Source: Planotetraspora silvatica
GTDB lineage: Bacteria > Actinomycetota > Actinomycetes > Streptosporangiales > Streptosporangiaceae
Assembly: GCF_016863315.1 (NCBI RefSeq)
Contig: NZ_BOOQ01000034.1
Location: 1 to 64,000, forward strand
DNA length: 64,000 nt
Direction of reading: 5' to 3'
The notes beneath the pieces are model-generated. The model was not told the DNA's origin and ran no database searches. It saw only the letters and a program-made list of their open reading frames with translations. Below, piece by piece: positions 10,994 to 19,856 of this stretch. The translations under genes were made by a program, and so were the position numbers. Positions within the stretch are counted from its first letter, which is position 1. Each line of letters starts with the position of its first letter.

Positions 10994-11097
10994 GCCCGGC
11001 GTCCGGGGCGGGGCCCGTTCCGTCGGCGAAGCGGGGCGGGACGCGGCCACCGGGGCCAGTAGGCTCGTGACGTCCGTCTCGTGAGGGGGTCCGCCCG

Positions 11098-12294
11098 GTG
11101 AGGCTTCGCCGTACACAGCTCGTGGTCGCCACGGCGGCCATGGGATTCCTGGCCGTGGCCTGCGGAGGAAACGGATCGTCCCGGGCGGTCGAGGCCACGC
11201 CGGGGACGGGCGCCGTCGCCGCGACGACCCCCGTCACCGCGCCGGCGACGACCTCGTCCCCCACGCCGAGCGGCTCGGCCACCCCGACGGGGACGGCGTC
11301 GGCAGGCCCCGGCGAGGGCGCGTTGCGCGTCCTGGCGATCAGCGGATACGTCGAGTGGGGCGGGACCGACCCGTCGGTCAACTGGGTCGCGCCCTTCGAG
11401 GCCAAGACCGGCTGCAAGGTCTCGCTCTCGTTCTACGACCCCGGCCTGGAGGCGAAGCCGGATGGCGCGTCCCTCGGCGCCTTCGACGTGGTCTCGGCCA
11501 CGCCGGAGATCGCGGGCAGGCTGATCGCCGAAGGCAAGGTCGCGCCGCTCAACACGGCGCTCGTGAAGGACTACGCGAAGATCCCCGCGCACCTGCGTGA
11601 ACTCCCCGCGTACGCCAAGGACGACCAGGTGTACGGCGTGCCGTACCTGTGGGGTGTCGACGAGGTGCTCTACGACACCACCAAGACCAGGCCGAAGGAC
11701 GCCGGGGCCCTGTTCACCGACAAGGGGCCGGTGCTGCTCAGGGACGACCCGATGACGATCGCGGCCGCCGCGCTCGCTCTCAAGCGGCGGGGCGTCAAGG
11801 ACCCGTTCGATCTCACCCCGTCCCAGTTGGACGCGGCCGTCGCCCTTCTCACCTCGAACAAGTCCGGGGACAGGACCTTCTGGCGTGACCCCATCGACGT
11901 CGTGGAGGGCTTCGCCTCCGGCTCAGCACGGCTCGCGCAGGGCACGCCGTACCACCTCGACGTGCTGAAGAGCGGGCACAAGCCCGTCAAGGCGCTCGAC
12001 CGCCGGCCGCTGACAGGATGGTCGGACTCGTGGATGGTCGCCGCGGCCGCGCCTCATCCGTCATGCGCCTACCAGTGGCTGGCGTGGACGGCTTCCGCGC
12101 AGGCGCAGGGACCGGCGGCCGCATGGACCGGCCTCGCCCCGGCGAACCCGGCCGCCTGCACGGGCGACGCGAAGCGGGTCTGCACGGACTATCACGTGGG
12201 AGAGCCGGCGGCCTTCAAGGGCGTCTACTTCGCCGTTCGCCCGGACGACTACGCCCAGTGGGCTGAACGCTGGTCCCAGATAGCTCACGGTTAG
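11098..12294 (+). CDS. PotD-like (polyamine-type) solute-binding lipoprotein
   Basis: A 398-residue lipoprotein. The signal peptide ends in the lipobox LAVAC at residues 18-22, followed by a Thr/Ser/Pro-rich linker to about residue 65. The binding domain begins LRVLAISGYVEWGGTDPSVNWVAP and resembles spermidine/putrescine-binding proteins of ABC importers. GTG 11098 has a GAGGGGG sequence about ten bases upstream. No permease or ATPase gene lies beside it, so it is an orphan receptor or uses a transporter encoded elsewhere. Placement among aminotransferase and semialdehyde dehydrogenase genes suggests polyamine or omega-amino-acid uptake. The 3' end overlaps the antisense DoxX gene by 80 bp. 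Confidence 0.85.
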   Translation: MRLRRTQLVVATAAMGFLAVACGGNGSSRAVEATPGTGAVAATTPVTAPATTSSPTPSGSATPTGTASAGPGEGALRVLAISGYVEWGGTDPSVNWVAPFEAKTGCKVSLSFYDPGLEAKPDGASLGAFDVVSATPEIAGRLIAEGKVAPLNTALVKDYAKIPAHLRELPAYAKDDQVYGVPYLWGVDEVLYDTTKTRPKDAGALFTDKGPVLLRDDPMTIAAAALALKRRGVKDPFDLTPSQLDAAVALLTSNKSGDRTFWRDPIDVVEGFASGSARLAQGTPYHLDVLKSGHKPVKALDRRPLTGWSDSWMVAAAAPHPSCAYQWLAWTASAQAQGPAAAWTGLAPANPAACTGDAKRVCTDYHVGEPAAFKGVYFAVRPDDYAQWAERWSQIAHG

Positions 12295-12736
12295 CGAGCC
12301 AGACGCTGAGGTCGGGCCCGTCCGGCTTTCCGCGGTCTCCACGACGGCGGATCAGCGTGTCCAGCGCCCAGGTGCCCGGGCCGAGCACGGCGATGAGGAA
12401 GAACGACCAGCAGAACAGCGCCGACAGCTCACCGCCGTTGGTCAGGGGCAGCACGCCTCTCGGCTGGTGCGCCATGAAGTACGCGAAGGCCATGGACCCC
12501 GACGCGATCAGCGCGCCGATCCGGGTGAGGAGCCCGAGGAGGACGAGCGCCCCGCAGAGCGCCTGGATGAGCGCGGCCCACCAGCCCGGCCACGTGCCGA
12601 ACTCCACCGCGTGACCCATGCCGCGGTTGCCGCCGAACAGGTTGAACAACGAGGCCAGGCCGTGGCACATGAACAACATGGCCGCCACCATGCGGAACAA
12701 CGAGAGCACCGGCCCGTGGAAACGGTCGAATCTCAT
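12215..12736 (-). CDS. DoxX family membrane protein with extended tail
   Basis: A 173-residue protein with four predicted membrane segments of the DoxX/SURF4-like family: VLSLFRMVAAMLFMCHGLASL, WWAALIQALCGALVLLGLL, IGALIASGSMAFAYFM and a fourth near SALFCWSFFLIAVLG (each within residues 8-125). The ATG at 12736 has AAGAGGTGAT just upstream. DoxX-like proteins are linked to redox and membrane stress without a settled biochemical role. After the last helix a polar tail of about 45 residues runs antisense into the 3' end of the PotD-like gene, which looks like an extension beyond the normal family end. Confidence 0.85.
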   Translation of the reverse strand: MRFDRFHGPVLSLFRMVAAMLFMCHGLASLFNLFGGNRGMGHAVEFGTWPGWWAALIQALCGALVLLGLLTRIGALIASGSMAFAYFMAHQPRGVLPLTNGGELSALFCWSFFLIAVLGPGTWALDTLIRRRGDRGKPDGPDLSVWLANRELSGTSVQPTGRSRPGERRSRRP

Positions 12737-12775
12737 GAGATCACCTCTTGGGCTCACATGCGGGCCGGCCTCGCG

Positions 12776-13024
12776 TCACGACATCGCGGCGCGGGAGCGG
12801 CGGGGAAGAGGCACCTTGCCTTCCGGTGCGGGCAGCAGCGCCTCGGCGCAGTCGTCGCAGGCGTGGACGGGGGCGTTGTCGGGGAGCAGGCCGACCTTCA
12901 CACGGGGGCGGGGCCACTTCTTGTGGCAGACGACGCAGGCGTCGCCCTCGCGTTGGACGGGGGTGAGGCCGGCAGGGTCGAACGTCAGCATGAGCCGGTC
13001 GGCACCGTTCGGATTCCAGCCCAT
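12776..13024 (-). CDS. small zinc-ribbon-like protein with two CxxC motifs
   Basis: An 82-residue protein with CVVC at 30-33 and CDDC at 56-59, spaced as in a treble-clef or zinc-ribbon knuckle, and a basic C-terminus (PLPRRSRAAMS). ATG 13024 has a GGGGGACGGGGA purine tract upstream. It is probably a metal-binding adaptor or nucleic-acid-associated protein; I recognise no named family. It shares strand with DoxX (39 bp upstream of that start), so the two may be co-transcribed. Confidence 0.65.
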   Translation of the reverse strand: MGWNPNGADRLMLTFDPAGLTPVQREGDACVVCHKKWPRPRVKVGLLPDNAPVHACDDCAEALLPAPEGKVPLPRRSRAAMS

Positions 13025-13141
13025 TCCCCGTCCCCCCTCGATCGCGTATCGAAACCGTTATAACGTGGTTACGGGCTGTGATCGGCGCGTGTCAGGCCAA
13101 GAGGCGGTTAAATCGCGGCATGGTGCGGGCGTTACAACAAC

Positions 13142-13178
13142 AAAAGGGACACCCGACGCCAAGGCGGGTGTCCCTTTT
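13142..13178. terminator. bidirectional intrinsic terminator
   Basis: Perfect 14-bp arms AAAAGGGACACCCG (13142-13155) and CGGGTGTCCCTTTT (13165-13178) enclose a 9-nt loop. The A/T ends of the stem give a U-tract on either strand. It sits 9 bp beyond the gabT stop codon and so mainly terminates that gene; it also insulates the 12.2-13.0 kb genes on the same strand downstream. Confidence 0.9.
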
Positions 13179-13186
13179 AATCTTAT

Positions 13187-14557
13187 TTAAGCGCTCTGGT
13201 CCGCACTGATTGCTCTCTCCAGGATGGAAAGCCCTTCCTCCAGCAGATGGTCGGGAATCACCAGCGGCGGAAGGAACCGGAGCACATTGCCGTACGTGCC
13301 GGCGGTGAGCACCAGCAGCCCCTCGGCATGGCACCTGGCCGCGATCGGGCCGGCGGCCAGCGGGTCCTTGGTGCCGGGGACCACGAGTTCGATCGCCGTC
13401 ATGGCCCCGCGCCCGCGGACGTCGCCCACGATGCCGAACCGCTCCTGAAGCGAGCGGAGGCGAGGCAACATGATCTCGCCGATGTGCGCGGCACGCTCGA
13501 CGAGCTTGTCCTGCTCGATGGTCTCCAGGACGCCGAGGGCCGCCTCGCAGGCGAGCGGGTTGCCGCCGTAGGTCCCCCCGAGCCCGCTGGCGTGGACCGA
13601 GTCGAGCAACTCCGCGCGGCCGGTGACGGCGGCCAGGGGGAGGCCGCCCGCGATGCCCTTGGCCGTGCAGATGATGTCGGGGACGATGCCCTCGTCCTCG
13701 CAGGCGAACAGGTGGCCGGTCCTGGCGAACCCGGTCTGGACCTCGTCGGCGACGAAGACGATCCCGTTTGCCCGGCAGAACTCGGCGATCTTCGGCAGGA
13801 ATCCGCGGGCGGGCTCGATGAAGCCGCCCTCGCCGGCGATCGGCTCGATGACCACGGCGGCGACGTTGGCCGCGCCGATCTGCTTCTCGATCATGTCGAT
13901 GGCCTGGGCGGCGGCCTCGTCGGCGCAGTTCTCCGGGCCGCTCGGCCAGCGGAACGGGTAGGCCAGCGGCACCCGGTAGACCTCGGGCGCGAACGGGCCG
14001 AAGCCGTCCTTGTACGGCATGTTCTTGGCGGTCAGCGTCATCGTGAGGAGGGTCCGGCCGTGGTAGCCGTGGTCGAACACCACGACGGCCGGCCGCCCGG
14101 TGGCGTGCCTGGCCACCTTCACGGCGTTCTCGACGGCCTCCGCGCCGCTGTTGACCAGGAACGTGCGCTTGTCGTGGTCGCCGGGCGTGAGCGCGTTGAG
14201 CTTCTCGCACACCGTCACGTAGGACTCGTACGGCGTGACCATGAAACAGGTGTGGGTGAAGTCGGCCACCTGCTTCTGGACCCGCTCGACCACGCGGGGA
14301 GCGGAGTTCCCCACGCTCGTGACGGCGATGCCCGAGCCGAAGTCGATGAGGGAGTTGCCGTCCACGTCGACGACGACACCGCCACCGGCGTGGGTCACGA
14401 AGATGGGAAGCGTGGTGCCGATGCCCGGGGGCACGGCGGACTGCTTGCGCGCGAACAGCTCGCGCGACCGCGGTCCCGGGATCTCGGTGACGAGCCGGCG
14501 CTCCTGCGGAAGCCGCGGGCCGCCATGGACGGTGCCGGTGGTGCCTTCGACGGTCAT
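13187..14557 (-). CDS. gabT: 4-aminobutyrate aminotransferase
   Basis: A 456-residue class III aminotransferase close to actinobacterial GabT. NSGAEAVENAVKVAR binds the cofactor phosphate, VADEVQTGFARTG is the PLP-ring region, and K300 in CTAKGIAGGLPLAAV forms the Schiff base. GabT moves the amino group of GABA to 2-oxoglutarate, giving succinate semialdehyde. ATG 14557 has GAGGG about eight bases upstream; the open frame beyond it looks non-coding. A PucR gene is divergent across 100 bp, and a succinate-semialdehyde-type dehydrogenase lies at 16940, together making a GABA-to-succinate route. 5-aminovalerate is an alternative substrate. Confidence 0.92.
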   Translation of the reverse strand: MTVEGTTGTVHGGPRLPQERRLVTEIPGPRSRELFARKQSAVPPGIGTTLPIFVTHAGGGVVVDVDGNSLIDFGSGIAVTSVGNSAPRVVERVQKQVADFTHTCFMVTPYESYVTVCEKLNALTPGDHDKRTFLVNSGAEAVENAVKVARHATGRPAVVVFDHGYHGRTLLTMTLTAKNMPYKDGFGPFAPEVYRVPLAYPFRWPSGPENCADEAAAQAIDMIEKQIGAANVAAVVIEPIAGEGGFIEPARGFLPKIAEFCRANGIVFVADEVQTGFARTGHLFACEDEGIVPDIICTAKGIAGGLPLAAVTGRAELLDSVHASGLGGTYGGNPLACEAALGVLETIEQDKLVERAAHIGEIMLPRLRSLQERFGIVGDVRGRGAMTAIELVVPGTKDPLAAGPIAARCHAEGLLVLTAGTYGNVLRFLPPLVIPDHLLEEGLSILERAISADQSA

Positions 14558-14628
14558 GCCCTCGACGGTACGGCCACCACCTTCACCTGCCGATACGTCG
14601 TCATGGCAGAATAAGGCCGTACTTTTGG

Positions 14629-14646
14629 CCAACTCGGACAAGTTGG
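14629..14646. promoter_or_regulatory. candidate operator between gabT and pucR
   Basis: An 18-bp interrupted palindrome, CCAACT-6nt-AGTTGG, lies in the 100-bp divergent space, just before the probable start of the PucR gene. It is the only clear dyad there and could be the PucR binding site for control of both genes. No published motif is matched. Confidence 0.35.
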
Positions 14647-14660
14647 GCTTTGGGGGGCTG

Positions 14661-16094
14661 GTGGCGCCGACGCTGCGCCGGGTGACGGCGATCACGCCGC
14701 TGCACCTGGACGTCCTGGCCGGGCAGGACGGACTGGACCGGCCGGTCCGCTGGGTGGCGGTCAGCGAGCTCGAGGATCCCACACCGTTCCTCGAGGGCGG
14801 AGAGCTGGTGCTGACGACCGGCATGCGGCTGACCCCGGGCGACGCCGTGCCGTACATCTCACGGCTGGTCGCACGGGGTGCGACCGGGCTGGGGTTCGGA
14901 GTCGGCCTCGGTCACGACCTGGTGCCGGCGGCCTATGTGGACGCCGCGGCCGCCGCCGGGCTGCCGCTCGTCGAGGTGCCGAGGGACACCCCGTTCATCG
15001 CGATCGGCAAGGTCGTCAGCGAGCTCATCGCCGCCGAGCAGTACGAGGAGATCAGCCGGGCCTTCGCGGCTCAGGGCCGCCTCACCCGGGCCGCGCTCCA
15101 GCCCTCGGGCACCGGGGCCGTCATCGACCGCCTGGCCCGCGAGATCTCCGGCTGGGCGCTCCTGCTCGACGACGCGGGCGCCGTCAGACACGTCGCGGAC
15201 GCCACGGGAACAGGCCCGCCGGCGCAGGAGAAGGCCGCCGCGCTGCGCCCCGAACTGGCCCGGCTGAAGAGGACGTCGTCGCCGGCCAGCCTGGCGCTGG
15301 CCACCCCCGGCGAACACATGATCATCCAGCCGCTCGGCCGCCGCGGGTTCTTCGTGGTCGGGGCGGCGCGTCCGTTCTCGCCGATCGAGCACACCGTCGT
15401 CAACGCGGCCGGCTCCCTGCTCACGCTCGCCCTGGAACAGGGCCGCGACCAGCGCGCCGCCGCGGGCAGGGTGCGCACCGCCGTGTTCCGCCTGCTGCTG
15501 GCCGGACAGGCCGAGGCCGCCGCGGACGCCCTGGCGGCACTGGGCGGGACCCTGCCGGAGGGGGCGGTGGCCGTACTGGCCTGTGAGACGGCCGACGAGG
15601 AGTCGCTCACCGAGGCGCTGCCGTGCTTCACCGCGCGGTGGGGCCGCGTGGTCGTCGCGCTCGCCCCCGCCGCCGACGCCCACCGGCTCGCCGAGCGTGC
15701 CGCCGGGCACGGCCGCGTCGGCGTGGGCGTTCCCGGGGTCGCCCTGGCCCTCGGCCTCGACCAGGCCGAGCGTGCGCTGGCCTCGGCCCACCCGGTGGCG
15801 CACTTCGCCGAACTGGCCGGGCAGGGGCTGCTGGCACTGCTGGAGCCCGGCGCGGCGACGGCGTTCGCGGCCGCCATGCTCGCGCCGCTTCGTGAGTACG
15901 GCTCGCGCGGCGACCTGGTCGAGTCGCTGCGGGCCTATCTCGCCAGCAACGGTCACTGGGACGCGGCGGCGCAGCGGCTGGGGATCCACCGGCACACGCT
16001 CAGGTACCGGATGAAGAGGGTGAGCGAACTGCTCGGCCGTGATCTCGACGATCCCTCGGCGCGGGCCGAGCTCTGGATCGCGCTGTGCCTGTGA
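14661..16094 (+). CDS. PucR family transcriptional regulator, probable regulator of gabT
   Basis: About 477 residues: an N-terminal PucR domain (TLRRVTAITPLHLDVLAG, then EGGELVLTTGMRLTPGDA), a CdaR-like middle region, and a C-terminal PucR HTH near residues 420-460 (NGHWDAAAQRLGIHRHTLRYR within one helix-turn-helix). Divergence from gabT makes GABA or a related amine the likely effector. GTG 14661 is chosen for its GGGGGG tract three to eight bases upstream and because similarity starts at VAPTLRRV; TTG 14643 is possible. Its stop codon is 3 bp from that of the convergent TetR gene. Confidence 0.88.
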   Translation: MAPTLRRVTAITPLHLDVLAGQDGLDRPVRWVAVSELEDPTPFLEGGELVLTTGMRLTPGDAVPYISRLVARGATGLGFGVGLGHDLVPAAYVDAAAAAGLPLVEVPRDTPFIAIGKVVSELIAAEQYEEISRAFAAQGRLTRAALQPSGTGAVIDRLAREISGWALLLDDAGAVRHVADATGTGPPAQEKAAALRPELARLKRTSSPASLALATPGEHMIIQPLGRRGFFVVGAARPFSPIEHTVVNAAGSLLTLALEQGRDQRAAAGRVRTAVFRLLLAGQAEAAADALAALGGTLPEGAVAVLACETADEESLTEALPCFTARWGRVVVALAPAADAHRLAERAAGHGRVGVGVPGVALALGLDQAERALASAHPVAHFAELAGQGLLALLEPGAATAFAAAMLAPLREYGSRGDLVESLRAYLASNGHWDAAAQRLGIHRHTLRYRMKRVSELLGRDLDDPSARAELWIALCL

Positions 16095-16097
16095 AGG

Positions 16098-16784
16098 TCA
16101 GCCGCTCTTGGTCCGGAAGGAGGAGATCGTGGCGGTGGTGACGGTCTCGTAGGTCTTGGCGTCCTGCAGGTGACCGGCACGTTCCAAGCTGAGCGCGCCC
16201 TGCGCGGCGGCCCACAACGCGTCGGCGACCCTCCGGGGCTGCGTGGGGACGAGATAGCCCGCCGAGATGCAGTCGGCGATCACCCGGTCGAAGATGTTCA
16301 GCGCGGCGCGGGCCAGTGTCCTCGCCCGCTCACTCGGCACGAACTCGGGGATCGCCCGCTCGAACATGAGGCTGTAGTAGCCCGGCTCGGACAGGGCGGC
16401 GTCGCGGTAGGCGGGCCCCAGGGCTAGGAGGTAGTCGTAAGGGTCCGTGCGCAGCGGCACGCTCTCCAGACGGCGGCGGAAACGCTCGAAACCCTCGAGA
16501 TAGAGCGCCTCGGCCAGGCCTTCCTTGCTGCCGAACATCGTGTAGATGACCTGGGTCGGGCAATCCGCCTCGGTGGCGATCCGCCGTACCGTGAGGCTCT
16601 CCGGCCCGTCCGAGGTGAGGAGTCCGCTGGCGACGTCGAGGAGTTTGGTACGGAGCTCGTCGTAGGTGCTCCGCTGGCCGCGCGCGTAGGCACCCTGAAG
16701 ACCGAGCGGCGCCGGCGTACCCATCAGCGACGAGCCCTTCTCGAATCGGGTCCTCGCGTCGGACCCGGATGATGACTTAACCAT
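16098..16784 (-). CDS. TetR/AcrR family regulator (WHG-type C-terminus)
   Basis: A 228-residue regulator. The TetR HTH lies at about 40-90 (LRTKLLDVASGLLTSDGPESLT, then VIYTMFGSKEGLAEALYLEG). The C-terminal domain has LFERAIPEFVPS and DALWAAAQGALSLE, typical of the WHG-domain TetR group. It is divergent from the aldehyde dehydrogenase at 16940, its likely target. The ATG at 16784 has no clear Shine-Dalgarno, while ATG 16724 follows AGAAGGG and would give a 208-residue protein, so the start is unsettled. Confidence 0.87.
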   Translation of the reverse strand: MVKSSSGSDARTRFEKGSSLMGTPAPLGLQGAYARGQRSTYDELRTKLLDVASGLLTSDGPESLTVRRIATEADCPTQVIYTMFGSKEGLAEALYLEGFERFRRRLESVPLRTDPYDYLLALGPAYRDAALSEPGYYSLMFERAIPEFVPSERARTLARAALNIFDRVIADCISAGYLVPTQPRRVADALWAAAQGALSLERAGHLQDAKTYETVTTATISSFRTKSG

Positions 16785-16939
16785 GCGGCTCGGCTTTCAA
16801 ACCGCTCTGAAACGGAAAACATCCCGAAATTGCGCTGCATTTGTGACGTACCAAACTTGTCCACATCGGTACGCCGCTGACGGGTGATTGTGCTGGGAGG
16901 CGTAGAGCCTATCGCGACCTGCTGACATACCGTCAGAAC

Positions 16940-18385
16940 ATGGACGTGCGCCGTGATACCGATCTTCGCCCCTTCTGGCTCGCCGGCCGTCCCGTGACGG
17001 GAGACGCGGAGCTGACCGTGACCAACTCCCATGACGGGCGAGTCGTCGGCGTCGCCTCCGTGCCGACCCCGGCTCAGGTCGAGGAGGCCGTGGCGGCCGC
17101 GCACGCCGTGAGCAGGCAGGCCGCGGCTCTTCCCGTCCACGTACGGGCCGAGGCCCTCGCGCACGTCTCCCGGCGGCTCTCCGAGCGCTCGGAGGAGATC
17201 GCCCAGCTGATCACCGCGGAGAACGGCAAGCCGATCCTGTGGGCCAGGGGCGAGGTCGGCCGGGCCGTGGCCACGTTCAGGTTCGCCGCGGAGGAGGCCC
17301 GGCGGTTCAGCGGAGCCGTACAGCGCCTCGACACCGAGCCGGCCGCCCAGGGGCGCCTGGCCTACGTCACGCGCGTGCCGTACGGGCCGGTGCTGGCGAT
17401 CACGCCGTTCAACTTCCCGTTGAACCTGGTCGCGCACAAGGTCGCCCCGGCCATCGCCGTCGGCGCCCCGATCATCGTCAAGCCCGCGCCCGCGACGCCG
17501 CTGTCCTCGCTCGTGCTGGGGGAGATCCTGGCCGAGACCGACCTGCCTGAGGGCATGTTCTCCGTGCTGCCCGTCCCGAACGACCGGGCCGGTGCGCTCG
17601 TGGAGGATCCCCGGCTTCCGGTGGTCTCGTTCACCGGCTCGGGTCCGGTCGGGTTCGCGATCAAGGATCAGGTCCCGCGCAAGCACGTCACGCTCGAACT
17701 CGGCGGCAACGCCGCCGCGGTCGTCCTCGCGGACGCCGACCTCGACTGGGCGGCGAGCCGGATCGCCCTGTTCTCCAACTACCAGGCCGGCCAGAGCTGC
17801 ATCGCCGTACAGCGGGTGATCGTCGAGGAGTCCGTCGCGGAGGAGTTCACCGGGAAGCTGCTGTCGGCCGTCGGCGCGCTCGTCACGGGAGACCCCGCGG
17901 ACGAGAAGACCCAGGTCGGGCCGCTCGTCAGCGAGGACGCGGCGGTGCGGGTGGAGGGCTGGGTCGCCGAGGCGGTCTCCGCCGGCGCGCGGGTGCTGGC
18001 CGGGGGCACGCGGGACGGCGCCGCCTTCACTCCCACCGTGCTGACCGACGTGCCCTCCGACGCGAAGGTCGTCCGCGAGGAGGTCTTCGGACCCGTCATG
18101 GTCGTCCAGCGGGCGGGCTCCATCGGCGAGGCGTTCGCCGCGGTCAACGACTCCAAGTACGGCCTGCAGGCCGGCGTCTTCACCCGGAGCCTCGACGCGG
18201 CCTTCCGGGCGAACCGCGAACTGGAGGTCGGCGGCGTGATCATCGGCGACGTGCCCTCCTACCGGGCCGACCAGATGCCCTACGGCGGGGTCAAGGAGTC
18301 GGGCATCGGCCGCGAGGGACTGCACTCGGCGATGGACGACCTGACGTATGAGAAGGTCATGGTCCTCACCGGCCTGTCACTCTGA
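16940..18385 (+). CDS. aldehyde dehydrogenase, probable succinate-semialdehyde dehydrogenase
   Basis: A 481-residue NAD(P)-dependent aldehyde dehydrogenase. AITPFNFPLNLVAHK binds cofactor, ELGGNAAAVV carries the general-base glutamate, and Cys287 in AGQSCIAVQ is the nucleophile. The QSC rather than QRC or QVC context matches the lactaldehyde/sulfolactaldehyde-like branch, which also includes semialdehyde dehydrogenases. Location near gabT and PucR supports succinate semialdehyde as substrate, completing GABA breakdown to succinate, but this rests on context. The divergent TetR gene is the probable regulator. Confidence 0.85.
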   Translation: MDVRRDTDLRPFWLAGRPVTGDAELTVTNSHDGRVVGVASVPTPAQVEEAVAAAHAVSRQAAALPVHVRAEALAHVSRRLSERSEEIAQLITAENGKPILWARGEVGRAVATFRFAAEEARRFSGAVQRLDTEPAAQGRLAYVTRVPYGPVLAITPFNFPLNLVAHKVAPAIAVGAPIIVKPAPATPLSSLVLGEILAETDLPEGMFSVLPVPNDRAGALVEDPRLPVVSFTGSGPVGFAIKDQVPRKHVTLELGGNAAAVVLADADLDWAASRIALFSNYQAGQSCIAVQRVIVEESVAEEFTGKLLSAVGALVTGDPADEKTQVGPLVSEDAAVRVEGWVAEAVSAGARVLAGGTRDGAAFTPTVLTDVPSDAKVVREEVFGPVMVVQRAGSIGEAFAAVNDSKYGLQAGVFTRSLDAAFRANRELEVGGVIIGDVPSYRADQMPYGGVKESGIGREGLHSAMDDLTYEKVMVLTGLSL

Positions 18386-18416
18386 GCGCGAGGCGTTCGG
18401 CGGATGTCGAATTACT

Positions 18417-18445
18417 GGTGAACGAGAGGCGAAGAATAGGATAAA
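18417..18445 (+). promoter_or_regulatory. PHO-box-like direct repeat upstream of pit
   Basis: Three 7-bp units with 4-bp spacers, an exact 11-bp period: GGTGAAC-gaga-GGCGAAG-aata-GGATAAA. Read on the other strand the first unit is GTTCACC, the canonical PhoP direct-repeat unit of Streptomyces, with CTTCGCC and TTTATCC as weaker copies. It ends 38 bp before the phosphate-transporter start. PhoP control is inferred from motif and gene function together. Confidence 0.6.
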
Positions 18446-18483
18446 GGGGATTATCGCCCCTTCCTTCGCGCAGGGACCGAGGC

Positions 18484-19629
18484 ATGGACGCCAACGCCCT
18501 GCTTCTGGGAGTCGTCGTCATCACGGCGCTCGGCTTCGACTTTACCAACGGATTCCATGACACCGCCAACGCCATGGCCACCTCGATCGCGACAGGGGCG
18601 CTGCGTCCGCGCATCGCCGTGGCACTGTCCGCCGTCCTCAACTTCGCCGGCGCGTTCCTGTCGCTGAAGGTGGCGGCGACGATCGCGAGCGGGATCGTGG
18701 AAAGCGGCGCCGTCACGCTGACCGTCGTGTTCGCCGGCCTGGTCGGCGGCTTGGCCTGGAACCTCATGACCTGGTATTTCGGCATGCCCTCCAGCTCGTC
18801 CCACGCGCTGATCGGGGGCGTCGTGGGAGCCACGCTCATCGCCGCAGGAAGCTCTGCCGTGAAGGTGGACGGCCTGATGTCCAAGGTGATCGTCCCCGCC
18901 GTCCTGTCGCCCGTCTTCGCCGCGGCGGTGGCCATCGCGGGGACCTTCCTGGTGTACCGGATCACGCGGAACGTCCCGGAGTCGACCAGGTCCCGCGGGT
19001 TCCGGCTCGGTCAGATCGGTTCCGCGTCGCTGGTGTCCCTCGCGCACGGCACGAACGACGCCCAGAAGACCATGGGCGTCATCACGCTGGCGTTGATCGC
19101 GAACCACACGATCGGCCCCGGCGAGGGCACGCCGTTCTGGGTGGTCGCCGCCTGCGCCCTGACGATCTCGCTCGGCACCTACATCGGCGGCTGGCGGGTG
19201 ATCAGGACGCTGGGCAAGGGGCTGACCGAGATCGAGAGCCCGCAGGGCTTCGCCGCCGAGGGCTCGTCGGCCGCCGTGATCTTCGCGGCCTCCCACTTCG
19301 GGTTCCCGCTCTCCACGACGCATGTCTGCAGTGGCTCGATCATGGGCGCCGGGATCGGCAAGCGATTGGCGGAGGTCCGGTGGGGCGTCGCCGGCCGCAT
19401 GGTGACGGCCTGGCTGTTCACGATCCCCGCTGCGGCGCTCGTCGGAGCGGGCGCGTGGAAGGGGGCGGACGTCATCGGCGGGACGGGCGGCGTCGCGGTG
19501 ATCTTCGCCGTCGCGGTGGTGTTCGCCGCGGCTCTCTACCTGGCGGCCCGGAGGGTGCCCGTCACGCACGCCAACGTCAACGCGGAGTGGACCGGGACGC
19601 TGGACCCGGAGAAGGAGCGAGTCGCGTGA
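18484..19629 (+). CDS. pitA: inorganic phosphate transporter, Pit family
   Basis: A 381-residue integral membrane protein of the PiT/PHO4 family. The two signature repeats are visible: GFDFTNGFHDTANAMATSI near residue 20 and SLAHGTNDAQKTMG near residue 190, with SSSSHALIGG and PLSTTHVCSGSIMG as the paired re-entrant motifs. It imports metal-phosphate by proton symport at the cytoplasmic membrane. A PHO-box-like repeat and a hairpin-prone leader (GCGAAG ... CTTCGC flanking AAGGGG ... CCCCTT) lie upstream. Its stop overlaps the next gene by 4 bp. Confidence 0.93.
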   Translation: MDANALLLGVVVITALGFDFTNGFHDTANAMATSIATGALRPRIAVALSAVLNFAGAFLSLKVAATIASGIVESGAVTLTVVFAGLVGGLAWNLMTWYFGMPSSSSHALIGGVVGATLIAAGSSAVKVDGLMSKVIVPAVLSPVFAAAVAIAGTFLVYRITRNVPESTRSRGFRLGQIGSASLVSLAHGTNDAQKTMGVITLALIANHTIGPGEGTPFWVVAACALTISLGTYIGGWRVIRTLGKGLTEIESPQGFAAEGSSAAVIFAASHFGFPLSTTHVCSGSIMGAGIGKRLAEVRWGVAGRMVTAWLFTIPAAALVGAGAWKGADVIGGTGGVAVIFAVAVVFAAALYLAARRVPVTHANVNAEWTGTLDPEKERVA

Positions 19630-19856
19630 ACCAGTATGTCGACGTCGACGCCCTGTGGAAGGTGCTGGTCGTCGGCCTGGCCGGGGGTGTGGGCCTCGTC
19701 GCCCTGTTCGCCGTGGGCATGGTCGGGCTGGCCGCGCGCACGGCCCCGAACGCGGGATCTCAGGCCAGGGTGGCGGGCCTGGCCCTCGCGGTGGTGTGCT
19801 TCACGATCGTCGTCGCCGGTGCGGCGCTCGGGTTGTACGTGATGTTGAAAAAGTGA
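19626..19856 (+). CDS. small two-helix membrane protein coupled to pit
   Basis: A 76-residue protein with two hydrophobic helices (WKVLVVGLAGGVGLVALFAV and RVAGLALAVVCFTIVVAGAA, each one membrane pass) and a short basic end, MLKK. GTG 19626 overlaps the pit stop codon in a GTGA arrangement, with a GGAGAAGGAG tract before it, so it is translated with the transporter. Small proteins follow pit genes in several actinomycetes, presumably as accessory subunits; the function is not known to me. Confidence 0.75.
   Translation: MNQYVDVDALWKVLVVGLAGGVGLVALFAVGMVGLAARTAPNAGSQARVAGLALAVVCFTIVVAGAALGLYVMLKK

Noticed and set aside
13247-14614. 455-codon plus-strand frame opposite gabT
   Set aside because: Shadow of gabT; its composition is typical of antisense GC-rich reading.
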